Source of the DNA: Echinarachnius parma
Lineage: Eukaryota; Echinodermata; Echinoidea; Clypeasteroida; Echinarachniidae
DNA: 64,000 nt
NCBI GenBank assembly: GCA_037951105.1
Contig: JBAMJV010003058.1
Coordinates: 1 to 64,000 of the forward strand
Direction: 5' to 3'
Below, one piece after another: positions 44,090 through 56,565 of the stretch. The notes beneath the pieces were generated by a model. The model made no database searches, was not told the DNA's origin, and saw only the letters and a program-made list of their open reading frames with translations. Made by a program: the position numbers and the translations under genes. The stretch's first letter is position 1. The number at the start of each line of letters is the position of its first letter.

Positions 44090-46000
44090 AACCCCTTAAA
44101 ACAAGTTCGGAGACTCAACTATGATCGATTATATTAACCCTAGGAAACTCAACGTCGTGATCTTTTAGATTTCTTGTTGACCACATTGCGAGACAAACGA
44201 ATATCACTAGCGATATCTTTTCCGATATATTACTCTTATTGTCATATTGTATTTTTTTTCTTCTAGTGTCATTGCATTGCATGATGATTTCCCTTTACAT
44301 AGAATGGCACACTATTTGTCATTTACATTACGTCCAAACCACGTTAGCCAAAAAAACTCATCTAACGGGCTGAAGTGAGGTGCTTAGATTTGACCATTCG
44401 AGCCTGCATCCAGTAGATTTTTTATCAGGGATAGAACTTTCTTATCGCTATAGGCCTTGAGGGGAAGTAAACACAGAGTGAGTTTGTTGACAGTAGTGAT
44501 ACAACTGTCAGAAACCGATAAGAATGTGGTCGATCGAGGTAGGAAAATGATAGAATTGATTTCCACGATGGTGGTCATCACGGCTAACGTGAAAATCACG
44601 TCATGTATTTCAAATCAGGGAATACATAGTGCGTTTCAGAATGGAGGACGGTCAGAAGTCAAATGTCGCAAAATGGGCCGAGAGTATTCAATTGGGAAAT
44701 TGTACTCTTGTGTCGTATTTGTTAATGCTCCAGTTGTATCAAAGATTGTAGCGCGTTCAAATGATTTAAACCTATCAAATTTGGTATCATTTTTAAGCCC
44801 ACTTGCCTATCTTTGCAATACGATTATGTCCGTAACAATTTTATTAGCAGGTTAAGTATGGTACAGCAGCTGAATAGGGGGAGGGTCGAATATGAAATGT
44901 TGCAAAATGCATTTCATTTTGTGAAATTGAAGGCGTTGCATCGAAACTCGACTATTGGAGGGGATGTTGTGGGGTCTTACATTGCATAATCATCAGTAAA
45001 TTTAGCATCATGAGAAGGCATTTTTATTTCCCCTTAAACTTATGTCTCACTTGTAATTATTATGCTATTGGGGTAATGGGGTGTGTGCAGTAAAGCCGGA
45101 TATGAGGCGTATTAATGCTATGAATTTAAGACCGTGGCTTCCTGTTTCAAGATTCCGGTAAGATATCGTTTTACTCATAACTCTATCATCATTACGTTTT
45201 GCACTAAAAGAAAGCTCATTAATTTACCTTGAATATGATATCTCATTTGCAATGATTATGCTGCATGTGTGTGTGCATTACAGGAAAACTCTCAAAGTTG
45301 ATGTTTTGAAAATGCATCAAATTTCCTTAAACCTACGCAAACTGGCCAGAACTGGCGTATTAGCGCCCTCTTTGACCGTGTAGGTATGCCCTGGTAGCAC
45401 GTTATCAAATGGCAAAACGTTGACATTGCAACGTGTCATTTTGAGCCCCATATACATTTAGAGGTACTACACACACCTCAATCACATAGTCATTATGAAT
45501 GGGGCATTATTTTATTGACAAATTAACCCCCACTTTAACATGATGTTGAATTTCATAATGATTATGTAAAGTAAAGTACTAAGATATCTCCACAAAAAGT
45601 CGTTTTTGGATGCAACGCCTTCAATTTCACACAATCAAATGCATTTTGTTTACATTTCGCTTTCGATTCTCCCCAAAATTCACCTTTATTGTACCTACCC
45701 GGCTTTCATAATCATTCCCAGTGAGGTGTCATTGGAAAGATAATTAAACAGGCTTTTTTTTTTATACCGTATTCTTCATTGTCAAGATATTCATCGTCAA
45801 AAGAATTTGAACTTGAGAAAGACCGTTATATTAGTGTCACACCTTCCGACTAAAGTTTGTTGGCGCATTTTGTGACATTTCACTTCTGACCTTCCCTCGT
45901 CCTCAAATATACTGCTCATACGCCGTACTCGTGATGCTTACGAATTAGGTATCATTTTAAAGAGGTATACCCACTCTTTCAACATGACACAACATGACAC
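44090..46000 (+). mobile_element. Inverted-repeat element, copy 1
   Basis: Starts CCCCTTAAAACAAGTTCGGA and is the reverse complement, block by block, of 47922-49224: for example CTCGACTATTGGAGGGGATG near 44950 against its mirror near 48730. The pairing continues to about 46000, where the copy is truncated. Internal blocks such as GAAATTGAAGGCGTTGCATC also occur in both orientations within the copy. Open frames inside show no domain. No gene. Confidence 0.7.
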
Positions 46001-47921
46001 GCTGTAGACATAATCACTTGGGGTCATGGGTTCGAATCCTCTCTTGGACTCTTCTTTTCTTTTGCCATAAAACATGGTGAGTAGTGGTTCATTTAGTGAA
46101 TGTATCACGCAGAGTTTTCACTCAGTCTGAAATGACGTATCGTGATGTCATTACCCTATGATTATTCATGAACGCCCAGCCGAGCACTGGCCCTCACGCT
46201 ACTGTTGGCTCAAAAGTAACTACCTATACAAATACTGGATATAGCAACAACGCCCTCTTCATGAAGCCAGCGACAGTGTCAAAAGTACACCCAAGACAAA
46301 AAGTGCTCCATTCATGCTCACTCGCGACCTTTTGTATTGAATGTACTTTTAGATATTTGCGGCGGTTTCAACGTCATTCGGTAGTGTGCAGCTTGATATA
46401 TGCAGTGTTATTATATCGATGAGGTCAATGATGTCATCTAAGTAGAGCAATAGACCAGCCAAATTACATATTCATATTGAATGCATTTCCTGCAAAACTT
46501 CCTTGCAGAAGGGGGTATTAAGGGGGCTACCCCCCCCCCCCCCCCCCCCTCCACCCATATGAATGAAACCAATTGTAGTATAACTATCATGCAGGCTCAT
46601 TTCCTTTCCATTCTAAAACATAGATCTACAGTATGTCTCTGCCTCTGGGATAAGTGTTCATCCTTTTACCCAAGTTAAAGTGAATTCAAATCAATAAGAC
46701 AATTAAAATAGCGCCATCTGCTATTTGTAACTGAACAACTAGACATTGGCTAGGCCAATGCCAAAGAGCAGACCAGCCCTATTACATATCCACATTTAAT
46801 GCATTTCCTGTAACACTTCCTTGTAGAAGAAGGTACTAAGGGGGCTACCCCCCCCCCCCTTCCTCACCCTTATGAATAAAAACCATCATAAAGCATTAGC
46901 ATACAAACGGAGGTTGAATATAGTAAGAATTATCCAAAATCATTAAACTCTCAACTGCCATGTTCAGAATGATAATTTCAAACTTAGCGCATGCGGGGTA
47001 ACCATCACCCAAATCCAGATCTATTCACCAGAGTGCATGCGATTAGTTTACTTTTTATCAAGTACGTTTTTTTCTTCTTCTTCTTTTTCCTTTTGGCCTT
47101 GCTTACCGGAAGCTATGTATGGTAATCGTGATGTTAGATCTAACGGAAGATTTAAATAGACTCGACAGTACTCAGTACTCTGTTTTAAAGTTTCTACGCA
47201 ATATAATATGCTGAATCTTCCTTTAATTTTCAATTTCTCTAGGGCATTCACATATGCACTTCATAAATACAATATCATTACTATTATTAATAAACATATA
47301 AGAATGAGATGAATAATATATTTGCCCAGTGTAGTTTAGTATTGCCAGTACATTTGTTTGTGTACTTATAGGTGTATATGTGGGTGTATCTGTTTGTGTG
47401 TGTGTGTGTGTGTTGAGTGCATTGTCCGCATACGTGTGTCCGTGTGTGCATGTCTGTGTGTGTGCGCGTGTGTATGTGTGGATGTTCTCACGCCGGCATT
47501 CTTGTGGGGTCTCATGTGGGTATACTTGTGGGGTATTTTTTTTTTTTTGTGGGGAATAAATCATAGACCCCTGTAAGCATTATTGCCTTAAATCGGCGTA
47601 TTTTGCTTCATAAAGTTATGTGACAAATTTGTGTAACTGTACAGTTACAAACATTTGTCACATAAATTTATGAAGCAAAATCATCAGATTTATTTCAATT
47701 TAATTTATTCATTTTCATTTCTTATAAAAAACAATACATATATATATATATACACAAATTAGGATTCACAGTATGAAGCAAAATGACTTAAGGAGATTTT
47801 TTTTTATCTAGACACTTGTTGTAGCACAAGTTCCCCACAAGTTGGGCTCCACAAGTATGCCCATGTAAGTATGTGTGTGTGTGTGTGTGTGTGTAAAAAG
47901 TGGGTGTAAATGGACCCCATA
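46001..47921. other. Unit D remnant between the two inverted elements; no gene seen
   Basis: Holds two direct copies of a block ('ATTACATAT...TGAATGCATTTCCTG...CTTCCTTG..GAAGG', at about 46463-46550 and 46780-46870), each ending in a poly-C tract. A third copy lies near 32190. The copies carry the empty target of the Tc1 element. Also present are a (TG)n tract at 47395-47475, a poly-T at 47536-47550, a hairpin at 47601-47680 and a (GT)n at 47872-47893. No coding gene. Confidence 0.6.
47601..47680. repeat. 80-base palindrome
   Basis: Two 40-base arms meet at 47640/47641 (GTAACTGT/ACAGTTAC) with three mismatches and no loop. TTTTGCTTCATAAA opens the left arm and its mirror closes the right. 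It could extrude as a cruciform or be the core of a small element. Confidence 0.8.
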
Positions 47922-49224
47922 GTAAACCCCTCAAAAAAAGTTCGGAAAATCAAGTTTGATCGATTATATCTATTTTCTTATGAAACCATAATGGTTATAT
48001 TTGGTATCACTTAAAAGAGTGTGTATACCTCTTTAAAATGATACCAAATTCGTAAGCATATCGAGTACGGGGTATGAGCTGTATATTTGAGAACGGGGGA
48101 AGGTCAGAAGTGAAATGTCACAAAATGCGCCAACAAACTTCAGTCGGAAGGTCTGACAGTCATATCACGGTTATTAAGTTCAAATTCTTTCGACGATGAA
48201 TATCTTGACAATGATTATGAAAGCCGGGTAGGTACAATTAAGGTGAATATTGGGGAGGATCGACAGCGAAATGTAAACAAAATGCATTTGATTGTGTGAA
48301 ATTGAAGGCGTTGCATCCAAAAACGACTATTTATGGAGATATCTCAGTACTTTACTTTACATAATCATTATTAAATTTGATGCATTTTCAAAACATCAAG
48401 TTTTAGAGTTTTCCTGTAATGCACACACACATGCAGCATAATCATTGCACATGAGATATCATATTGAAGGTTAAGTAATGAGCTTTCTGATAGTGCAAAA
48501 CGTAATGATGATAGAGTTATGAATAATAAAACAATATCTTACCGGAATCTTGAAACAAGAAGCCACGGTCTTAAATCCATAGCATTAATACGCCCTCATA
48601 TCCCGCTTTACTGCACACACCCCAATAGTATACTTATTACAGGTGAGTCATAATTTTAAGGAGGAATAAACATGCTTTCACGTGATGCTAAATTAACTGA
48701 TGATTATGCAATGTAAAACCCCAAAACATCTCCTCCAATAGTCAATTTTCGGTGCAACGCCTTCAATTTCACAAAATGAAATGCATTTTGCAACATTTCA
48801 TATTCGACCCTACCCCATATTCAGCTGTACCATACTTAACCTGCTAATAACATTGTTACGGACATAATCGTATTGAAAAGATAGGCAAGTGGGCTTTAAA
48901 GTGATACCAAATTTAATAGGTTTAATTCATTTGAACGCGCTACAATTTTCGATATAATTTGAGAATTACAGAATACGACACAAGAGTAAAATTTCCCAAC
49001 TGAATATTCTCGGCCCATTTTGCGACATTTGACTTCTGACAGTCCTCCATTCTGAAACGCACTATGTATTCCCCGATTTGAAATAAATGATAAATAATGT
49101 ACCATTTAAAAAGGAGATCATGATGCAATGCAATGACACTAAAATAACAAAATACAATTTGACAATAAGATTAATATAATCGATCAAAGTTGAGTTTCCT
49201 AACTTTTTTTGAGGGGTTTAGATC
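47922..49224 (-). mobile_element. Inverted-repeat element, copy 2 (1.3 kb, complete ends)
   Basis: Both ends carry AACCCCTCAAAAAAAGTT(C/A)GG in inverted orientation, continuing through GATCGATTATAT, so about 45 bases of terminal inverted repeat. The interior is the reverse complement of copy 1 at 44090-46000, in which 45320-45600 is extra. Its right end abuts the decayed LINE at 49225. No coding gene. Confidence 0.75.
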
Positions 49225-52200
49225 AGCAATGTCTGCATAGACAGCGTTGAATGGGCCATCCCTCCGAATCTACTGTTTTTACTTGTGCTTCATGATGCCA
49301 AAGAACCGGTAACTTTCCACTCAAGCAGATGGAGAAGGGATTACAATCCGGATCTCTGCTTCCTGTCCAAAACCAGCAATGGCCGCCCACTACATGCATC
49401 TCGCAAGATACTTCCTCTCTTCCGTCATAGCCAACATCGTCCAGCTTTAATCCATATTGGAGTAGAGATACCTCTTATCCAATCAAAGCCCCAACCACGA
49501 TGGAACTTTAGGAAAGCTGACTGGAAAGCCTTTACAGATGACGTGGAGGAGCAAATCACCAATCTTGAACCAGTCCCCAAATGCTACACATCCTTCTGCA
49601 ATATCCTCAAGGACACTGCCAAGAAACACATCCCTCGTGGCTTTCGTAAAGTCTTCACACCTTGCTGGCTGCCAGAGACACAAGAGCCCCTCAAGCAGTA
49701 TTAATCCACTGGTGATCCAGACATTGCAACAGAACTCTTGGATTCCCTTGACACAGCTAGACAAAAGCGCTGGCAAGAGACAGTAGAAGATCTCAACTTT
49801 ACACACTCGAGCCAGAAGGCCTGGAACCTTCTTCGACATCTTGGAGCAGCAACCCCGGTTCAACATCAACCTCCTAAAGTAACAGCAAATGCTGTTGCTT
49901 CACGCCTGCTCCTCAATTCCAAGGTACCTTCTACAAAGGCATCACGTAAAGAAGTCAAGAAGAACCTTTCCAAGTCCTACTCAACATCAGCTAAGACTTC
50001 CCCACTTGCAAGACCTTACACTAGATCCACAAAATCAGGGAAAGCTGCGGGAATTGATGGAATCTACCCAGAATTCCTGAAGAACCTTGGACCAAAAGGC
50101 CGCGGCTGGCTGGCCTCATTCTTCACATACATCCACTCTTCCGGAGTTATCCCAAAGGCTTGGAGAGAGGCTAAAGTGATTGCGATCATCAAACCAGGGA
50201 AACCTGCGAACGACCCTGCAAGCTAGAGATAGATAGATAGATAGATAGTTTATTTCAAAAATCATGATTCGCGGCATAGCCGAATTGTACATGATAAAAA
50301 TACATTTAAAAACATCAAAATGGACAAAGTGCATCTTTTACAAAGCAAAGTACATAAATAAGCAAATTCAAAATCATGTCAAAATAATATACATTTGATA
50401 AATGCAAATTTTCTAACATTGACAATAGTAGTGGTAGGCAGTAAGAATAAATAAATACTCAATATATAATCAGGTGGAATAGAGAGAAAATGAGGAATAT
50501 TAGAAGAATAAAGAGATGAAAAGAGGAGGGGGAAGTAAGGGACGACGGTGAAGGGTGAAGAGGAATAAGAAGAAGAAGAAGAAGAAGACAAAGAAGGGGG
50601 AGAGAAGGAGAAAAAAGGAGAAATGGAGAAGGAGCAGAAGTAATAGGGTAATAATGCATAGATTAGAATAAGAAGTATTTATTGAAAAATCCTAGTCAAG
50701 TAGGTCGTTCATAGTAAGTTATATGATTTCAAGAGGATACTTGTATTATGAGCCTAACCAAGTAAACAAATCAAATACAGTAACATATATATTTAGGGAG
50801 TTTGATAGAGTTACGCCATTAAAATAAATCATCTTACTACTTATATATAAGATAATGAAATATAATCATCAGAGAAGTACAACTAAGTAGTTGAATTGTG
50901 TGGGGGATACATAATGCACTTATATTTGTTGCAAATTACATATAAATTAATATTTCTCCAATATTTAAAAATTTAAAATACTTAAATACTGCTAATTGTT
51001 GCATGTTTACAATACATCTAATATAATTTAGCTCACTAATATTATTGAATCTGTATTACATTTCTATATCAAATTATTTCTTGTGAGTATATTAACAAAA
51101 AATCAAACAATAATTTCAATATACATATTTAATGTGTGAACGAATTATGCATTGTGTATATTGCACCAGAATTCTATTTTAAATATAACATTTATAAAAA
51201 CAAGAACAACTTAATTGTACACACAAATTCTATAAAAAGAGATAAAAACTAATATTATATATGTGATCATTTTCCCTAAACATAAATATTGCAATATTTC
51301 AAATCTATTTCATAAATGAAAGCTGACTAATTGTCATTGAACAATTGGATAAGCGATGGTATGGGGCTAGTCTGCATCCGTTTGGTTTTGCATCTCAATT
51401 GAGGAATCTTTTGAGTTTTTCTTAGTACTCTCGTACTACGTTGTTGTTGTTTTGGGAGGAAATTTTGAAACTGATTTGTGGAGGAAAGAGTACTTTTAAA
51501 AAACCTAAGTGAAAGATCTTTTCTTCGTTGTTCCAGTGTGTCCAAGTTGGAGAGGGCAAGGGTGGCATTGTAATCAGTAAAGTCATTTTGGTAAATAATG
51601 CGGAGAGCACGTCTTTGAATTCTCTCCAAGCTACCGTCCCATCTCTCTTCTGTGCACATCCTACAAACTGTTCGAGCGCCTCCTTCTAGTCAGGCTTAGC
51701 CCATTGGTAGAATCTGTGCTACCAAAGGAGCAAGCAGGCTTCAGACCGAAAAGGAGCTGTTCCGACCAAGTCCTAGCCCTCACTACCTACATCGAGGCAG
51801 GATATCAGCGCGCCCTCAAAACGGGCGTGGCACTGATTGACCTCTCATCAGCCTACGACACTGTATGGAGACATGGCCTGCTACTCAAAGCGTCCCGCAT
51901 CTTCAAGTGTCAGACAACCAGACGCATCCTTGCTTCCATACTCAGCAACAGAAGATTCAGAGTTTCACTTGGAGGACAAACAAGCTAGGCTAGAACCCTC
52001 AACGACGGCCTCCCTCAAGGATCTGTCTTGGCCCCGATGCTTTTTAACATCTATGTAAGTGACATGCCGGAGACCACGTCCAGGAAATTTGCGTATGCAG
52101 ATGACCTTGCACTAGCTACCCAATCCACCGATTTCAACGTACTTAGCAGAACCCTCAGCGAGGACATGAAGATGATGGAGGACTACTTCACCTACTGGCG

Positions 52201-53076
52201 CCTTCGTCTCAATCCCAATAAGACTACAACCACTGCCTTCCACCTCAGTAACCGACAAGGGAAAACAGAACTGAATGTCACCTTCTGTAGCAAAACAGTT
52301 AAGCATGAAGAGTTCCCCAAATACCTAGGAGTTACCCTGGACCGCAGCCTCACCTATCGCGAACATCTCAAGAGGGTTTCTGGAAAACTGAAGACCAGAG
52401 TCAACATTATCCGGAAGCTTGCAGGAAATAGCTGGGGTTCAGACACACAAACCCTCCGAACAGCCTGCATAGCTCTAGTCTACTCTGTTGCAGTGTACTG
52501 CTCACCAGTGTGGACAGAGAGCTGCCATACCAAGAAGATAGATGTAATCTTGAACTCGGCTATGAGAATAATTACTGGCACCCTTAAGTCAACACCTCTT
52601 CAATGGCTACCTGCTCTCTCCCACATCGCTCCCCCTGGTGTACGCAGACAGGAGATAATGCGCAAGGAACTACACCGCACCTCCACCAACCCAGACCTAC
52701 CTATCCACGAAGACCTAGGAAACCTACCCAAAATGCGCCTCAAATCACGGACACCCTTTTGGACTTCTGCAAAGTCTCTAGTTTGACCTGAAAGGAGAAT
52801 GGCGCAAAACCTGGGTAGAGTCCGACTTCCCTAACCATGACCTTGTACAGGATTCTACGTCAGAGCCAGCTGGGTTCAACCTCCCCAGAAAGCAATGGGT
52901 GACTCTGAACAGGATAAGAACACAGCCCTGCATGTGACTGCGGGAACCCAGACCAGACAGTGAAGCATGTGGTAAACGACTGCCCTCTCCGATGTTTCCC
53001 TGACAGTTTTGAGGGGATTCATCAGACAACAGATGTTGCTCTGACCTGGCTGAGAAACCTAGACTTGAATTTATAA
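49225..53076 (+). pseudogene. Decayed LINE (I/Nimb-like), endonuclease end to C-terminus
   Basis: The frame enters near the end of an endonuclease domain (NPDLCFL, HSQHRPALIHIGVEIPL, PRWNFRKADW). A reverse transcriptase follows: KAAGIDGIYPEFLK, AWREAKVIAIIKPGK, then after an insertion YRPISLL, EQAGFRPKRSCSDQVLALT, LIDLSSAYDTVW, LPQGSVLAPMLFNIYV and the catalytic FAYADDLALA. Then come YLGVTLDRSLTYREHLK and ITGTLKSTPLQWLP. A C-terminal zinc-knuckle-like CDCGNPDQTVKHVVNDC ends with LDLNL. Stops at 49702-49704 and 51986-51988 and frameshifts near 52785 and 52930 make it dead. A second LINE is inserted at 50226-51626. A tail of (AATA)n lies at 53127-53156. Clade assignment is tentative. Confidence 0.85.
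50226..51626 (-). mobile_element. 5'-truncated LINE inserted inside the older LINE
   Basis: Flanked by an exact 7-base duplication CAAGCTA at 50219-50225 and 51627-51633. Removing the insert and one copy restores the host frame (NDPAS joined to YRPISLL). On the minus strand the insert begins with a reverse transcriptase C-terminal segment of about 100 residues (LERIQRRALRIIYQ, LDTLEQRRKDLSLRFF, IPSLIQLFND). A long 3' untranslated region follows, containing a CTT-rich tract (about 50500-50650), and it ends in (TATC)n at 50226-50248. The C-terminal motif fits CR1/L2-type LINEs, which often end in microsatellites. Confidence 0.88.
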
Positions 53077-53226
53077 ATGTGCATATATGTCATACGAAAC
53101 AAACAAACAAACTTGTGCTTCGGAAAATAAATAAATAAATAGATAAATAAATAAAAGCTGTGCATACATGCATATAACCAAGATTAACAAACTCGCAAAT
53201 ATTTATTGTCCTCTGTGGTATATTCA
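53077..53226. other. LINE 3' tail and junction to the next LINE
   Basis: Short A-rich tandem repeats (AAAC near 53097-53113 and AATA at 53127-53156) that end the upstream LINE, then unique DNA including the 12-base target copy at 53215-53226. Confidence 0.7.
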
Positions 53227-56200
53227 GAGGTCAGGTCAGGTCAGGTCAGATGATCTCTCTTGCTACCGGTAAACATGTAGCCCGGTACCACCTGCCACAT
53301 GGTCGACACCTTGGCGACTAAACCGAGGTCCTCCTCTGAAACAATGGCCCAAGCATGAGGAGGGGGTGCTGGACCTCCTGTTAGAAGAAAGAACCACAAT
53401 CTGACTTAAGAGCTCCTTTAGATCCGACAGGAGACCAAGGAGCTCATTCAGCCTCTACCAATTCACCTTGCCAGTGCGGCAGAGTAGGCAATTATCCTTC
53501 ATCAACATGGAAACGAGACAAAGAAGAGGTCGTAATGCCCAAGGCCAAAACGGGCCCAGCTCTACAGGTACTGGTAGAGCTAGGAAACCGGCGAATGGTG
53601 ATCCTTCTGGTGCCAAGCCAAATTATGACGAGTTGGGTCCAAAGCCGCAAGGACGAGTCAGCTCTGAGAAAGGTATCATCAGGAACCACACAGATTTATG
53701 TATTTGCACTTATAATGTAAGGACACTAAGGTCAGAAGAAGACCTAGACACCCTCCTTGAAGAAATAGAGAATGTGAAGTGGCATATTATAGGACTCGCA
53801 GAAACAAGAAGACCACTAAACCTCATTAAGTTAAATAGGTGTGGCCACACATTGTTTACTACCTCTGCAACCAAAAGAGGAAATAATGGAGTAGGATTTC
53901 TGGTTAATTTGAAAGTAATATACTGGAGTATAAAGAAATATCAGACCGAATGGCATATTTAAAATTAGAAATTAATAAACAACACACAATGAAGATTATT
54001 CAAGTCTATGCACCCACTTCAGCTCACGACGACGAAACAGTAGAAGATTTATACACTGACATAGACCGGATAATGGCAACGGAAAATACATCCTTCACTA
54101 TACTCATGGGAGACTTAAATGCAAAGATAGGAGTAAGAAAAGATCAGGAAGAGAATGGTGTAGGTCCATTTGGGATAGGTGACCGGAACGAGAGAGGGGA
54201 AAGGCTTCTAGAATATGTTGCAAGCAGAAACATGGTGATTGGCAATACATGCTTTAAGAAACCAAAGGACAGATATTGGACATGGGAAAGTCCTAATGCA
54301 GCAACCCATAATATGATTGATTACATGATTACGGACCACAAGAGAATATTGATGGATGTAGAGGTTATACCGAAGGTCGACACAGGCAGTGACCATAGAT
54401 TTGTTAGAGCAAAAGTAAGGATCAACAAGAAGATGGAAAGGATAAGAAGAATGAAGATATCAAGGAAAAGACATATTGACTTGGGAAAGCTTTCAGAAAA
54501 ACAACACCAATTCCAACTTGAATTAGAGAACAGATTCTCACTTCTAGAAGACTTTGTAGGCGATGAGCCACTTGATGATGCATTTGAACAAGTAACAAGT
54601 GCGATTATGGAGGAAGCAGAGAAGCTAGCTAAAGGTAAAAAAGAGATAGCAAACACAAACAATAGCAGCGCGGAAGATATTCGAAAAATTAACGAAAAGA
54701 GAAAAGCTCTCAAACCCTTCAGACAGACATCGGCACAAAACCAGATCGAGTATACAGAACTAAACAAGACAATCCGCAAGATGAGAAGGCGGCAAAAGAG
54801 ACAACACAGGACCAAGATGGTGAAAGAGGTGCTGGAAAGCAATAAAGGGCCCAAAATCATCAATACACAACTGGAGGGAGGAAAAAAGCTCTTATCATCA
54901 CTGAAAACAAAAGATGGGACAGAAGTTAACGACAAAGACAAAATCACAGAAACCATTGAGGAATTCTATAGAGAACTGTATGATAGAGATAGACCAGATT
55001 GGAGAACAGCAGAAAATTGGAATGAAAAAGCGGACAGTGTACCACCCATTGAGAAAGACGAAGTGCAGAAAGCTCTAGATCACATGAAGAAAGGAAAGGC
55101 TCCTGGAGAGGACCAGTTAACCGCTGACATATTGAAGCTGGGAGGAAAGAGTACTGTCGACATCTTGACAAAACTGTTCAACAGGATCCTTCAACTGGAA
55201 CAAGTTCCTACTCAGTGGAATGAATCTAAAGTTATTATACTGTTAACAAAAGGAGATACAAAAGACATAAAGAATAATAGATCCATTAGTTTACTACCTC
55301 ACATGTACAAGGTTTTCACAAAAAATATTCTTGCAAGAATCCAAAGACAACTAGATGAAAATCAGCCAAGAGAACAGGCAGGCTTTCGAGCAGGATTCAG
55401 AACATCAGACCATCTACACACTTTAAGTCAGATCATTGAAAAGGCGAAGGAATATCGTTTGGACATTTGCCTTGGATTTGTAGATTACGAGAGAGCCTTC
55501 GATAGTTTAGACCACCAGTCACTATTATATGCTCTACAGAAACAGATAGACGATGAGAAATACATCCGCCTCATCAAAGCTATTTACAAAGACCCTAGCG
55601 CCAGAATTCATCTGGAGAATACGACTACCAATAGTTTTAAAATCCTAAAAGGTGTCAGACAGGGTGATCCAATATCTCCGAAACTCTTTACAGCAGCCAT
55701 GGAAGACGTCTTTAGAAACCTGGATTGGCAATCGAGAGGAATTAAAATAAATGGGGAATATTTGAATTATTTATGGTTTGCAGATGGCATTCTGCTTGTT
55801 AGTCATGATCCTCTGGAACTACAGACGATGATCCAGGAGTTGAGCGTAGAGAGTAAAAAGGCAGGACTCAAAATGAACACTAAAAAGACTAAAGTAATGA
55901 TGAGCAACCAGCTACAAGACCATACAATTGCAGTTGATGGCATGACAATTGAGAAGGTGGATAGTTACATATACCTCGGTAAAAACATCACTCTTGAAAA
56001 TGAAACAGCAGGAGAAGTGCGACGAAGAATACAGCTAGCTTGGGTGAAATTTGGGAAACTCAGCATTATACTCCGAGATGAGAATCTTCCAATCTCCCTC
56101 AAAAGACAAATTTTCAATCAATGCATAATTCCGGTACTATCCTACGGGGCAGAGACTTGAGCGACAACTTAGAAATTGGAAAAGAAGCTTAGAGTCACAG

Positions 56201-56553
56201 AAAGAGCAATGGAGAGGATTATGGTAGGAGTTACAAGAAGAGACAAGGTCAGAAATGAGGACTTAAGAAAGAAAACAAATGCCAGGGATATCATATAGGA
56301 AATAAAAACAAAGAAATCGAGATGGGCAGGCCACCTTGCAAGACGTAAAGATAATAGATGGACACATAATATAACTAACTGGACACTAATAACACAAACC
56401 AGACGAAGAGGCAGACAGAGTAGACGTTGGATGGATGACATCAAAGAATTTGGGGGTGTTACATGGATGCGACTAGCACAAGATAGAAGAAGATGTAATG
56501 GTGATGAAGAGGCCTTCCTTCTGCAGTGGAGAGACATAGGCTAGATAGATAGA
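53227..56553 (+). mobile_element. Full-length RTE-like LINE with 12-bp target duplication
   Basis: GTGGTATATTCA occurs exactly at 53215-53226 and 56554-56565 and defines a 3327-base element. The 5' untranslated region (53227-53506) starts GAGGTCAGGTCAGGTCAGG, four tandem GGTCA units. The coding part is at 53507-56544. The 3' end is a very short (TAGA)n, typical of RTE-type elements that end in simple repeats. Confidence 0.9.
53507..56544 (+). pseudogene. RTE-like endonuclease-reverse transcriptase, inactivated
   Basis: The reading begins METRQRRG. The endonuclease shows TYNVRTLRSEEDL, HIIGLAETRRP, ILMGDLNAKIG and GSDHRFVRAKV. The reverse transcriptase shows KGKAPGEDQLTADIL, REQAGFRAGFRTSDHLH, LGFVDYERAFDSLDH and GVRQGDPISPKLF. 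The conserved FADD is here WFADGILL, so a catalytic aspartate is replaced by glycine. A frameshift lies near 53930. A stop at 56158-56160 stands where YGAETW is expected, and two further stops follow before the C-terminal KSRWAGHLARRKDNRW and RRWMDDIKEFGG motifs. The normal product would nick DNA and prime reverse transcription; this copy cannot. Confidence 0.9.
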
Positions 56554-56565
56554 GTGGTATATTCA

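Noticed and set aside
46018-46050. tRNA-like B box (GGGTTCGAATCC)
   Set aside because: An isolated motif with no A box at proper spacing and no fold; at most a SINE fragment.
51327-51659. Independent 110-residue minus strand gene
   Set aside because: It is the C-terminal end of a truncated LINE, and its first residues are read from the host LINE beyond the target duplication.
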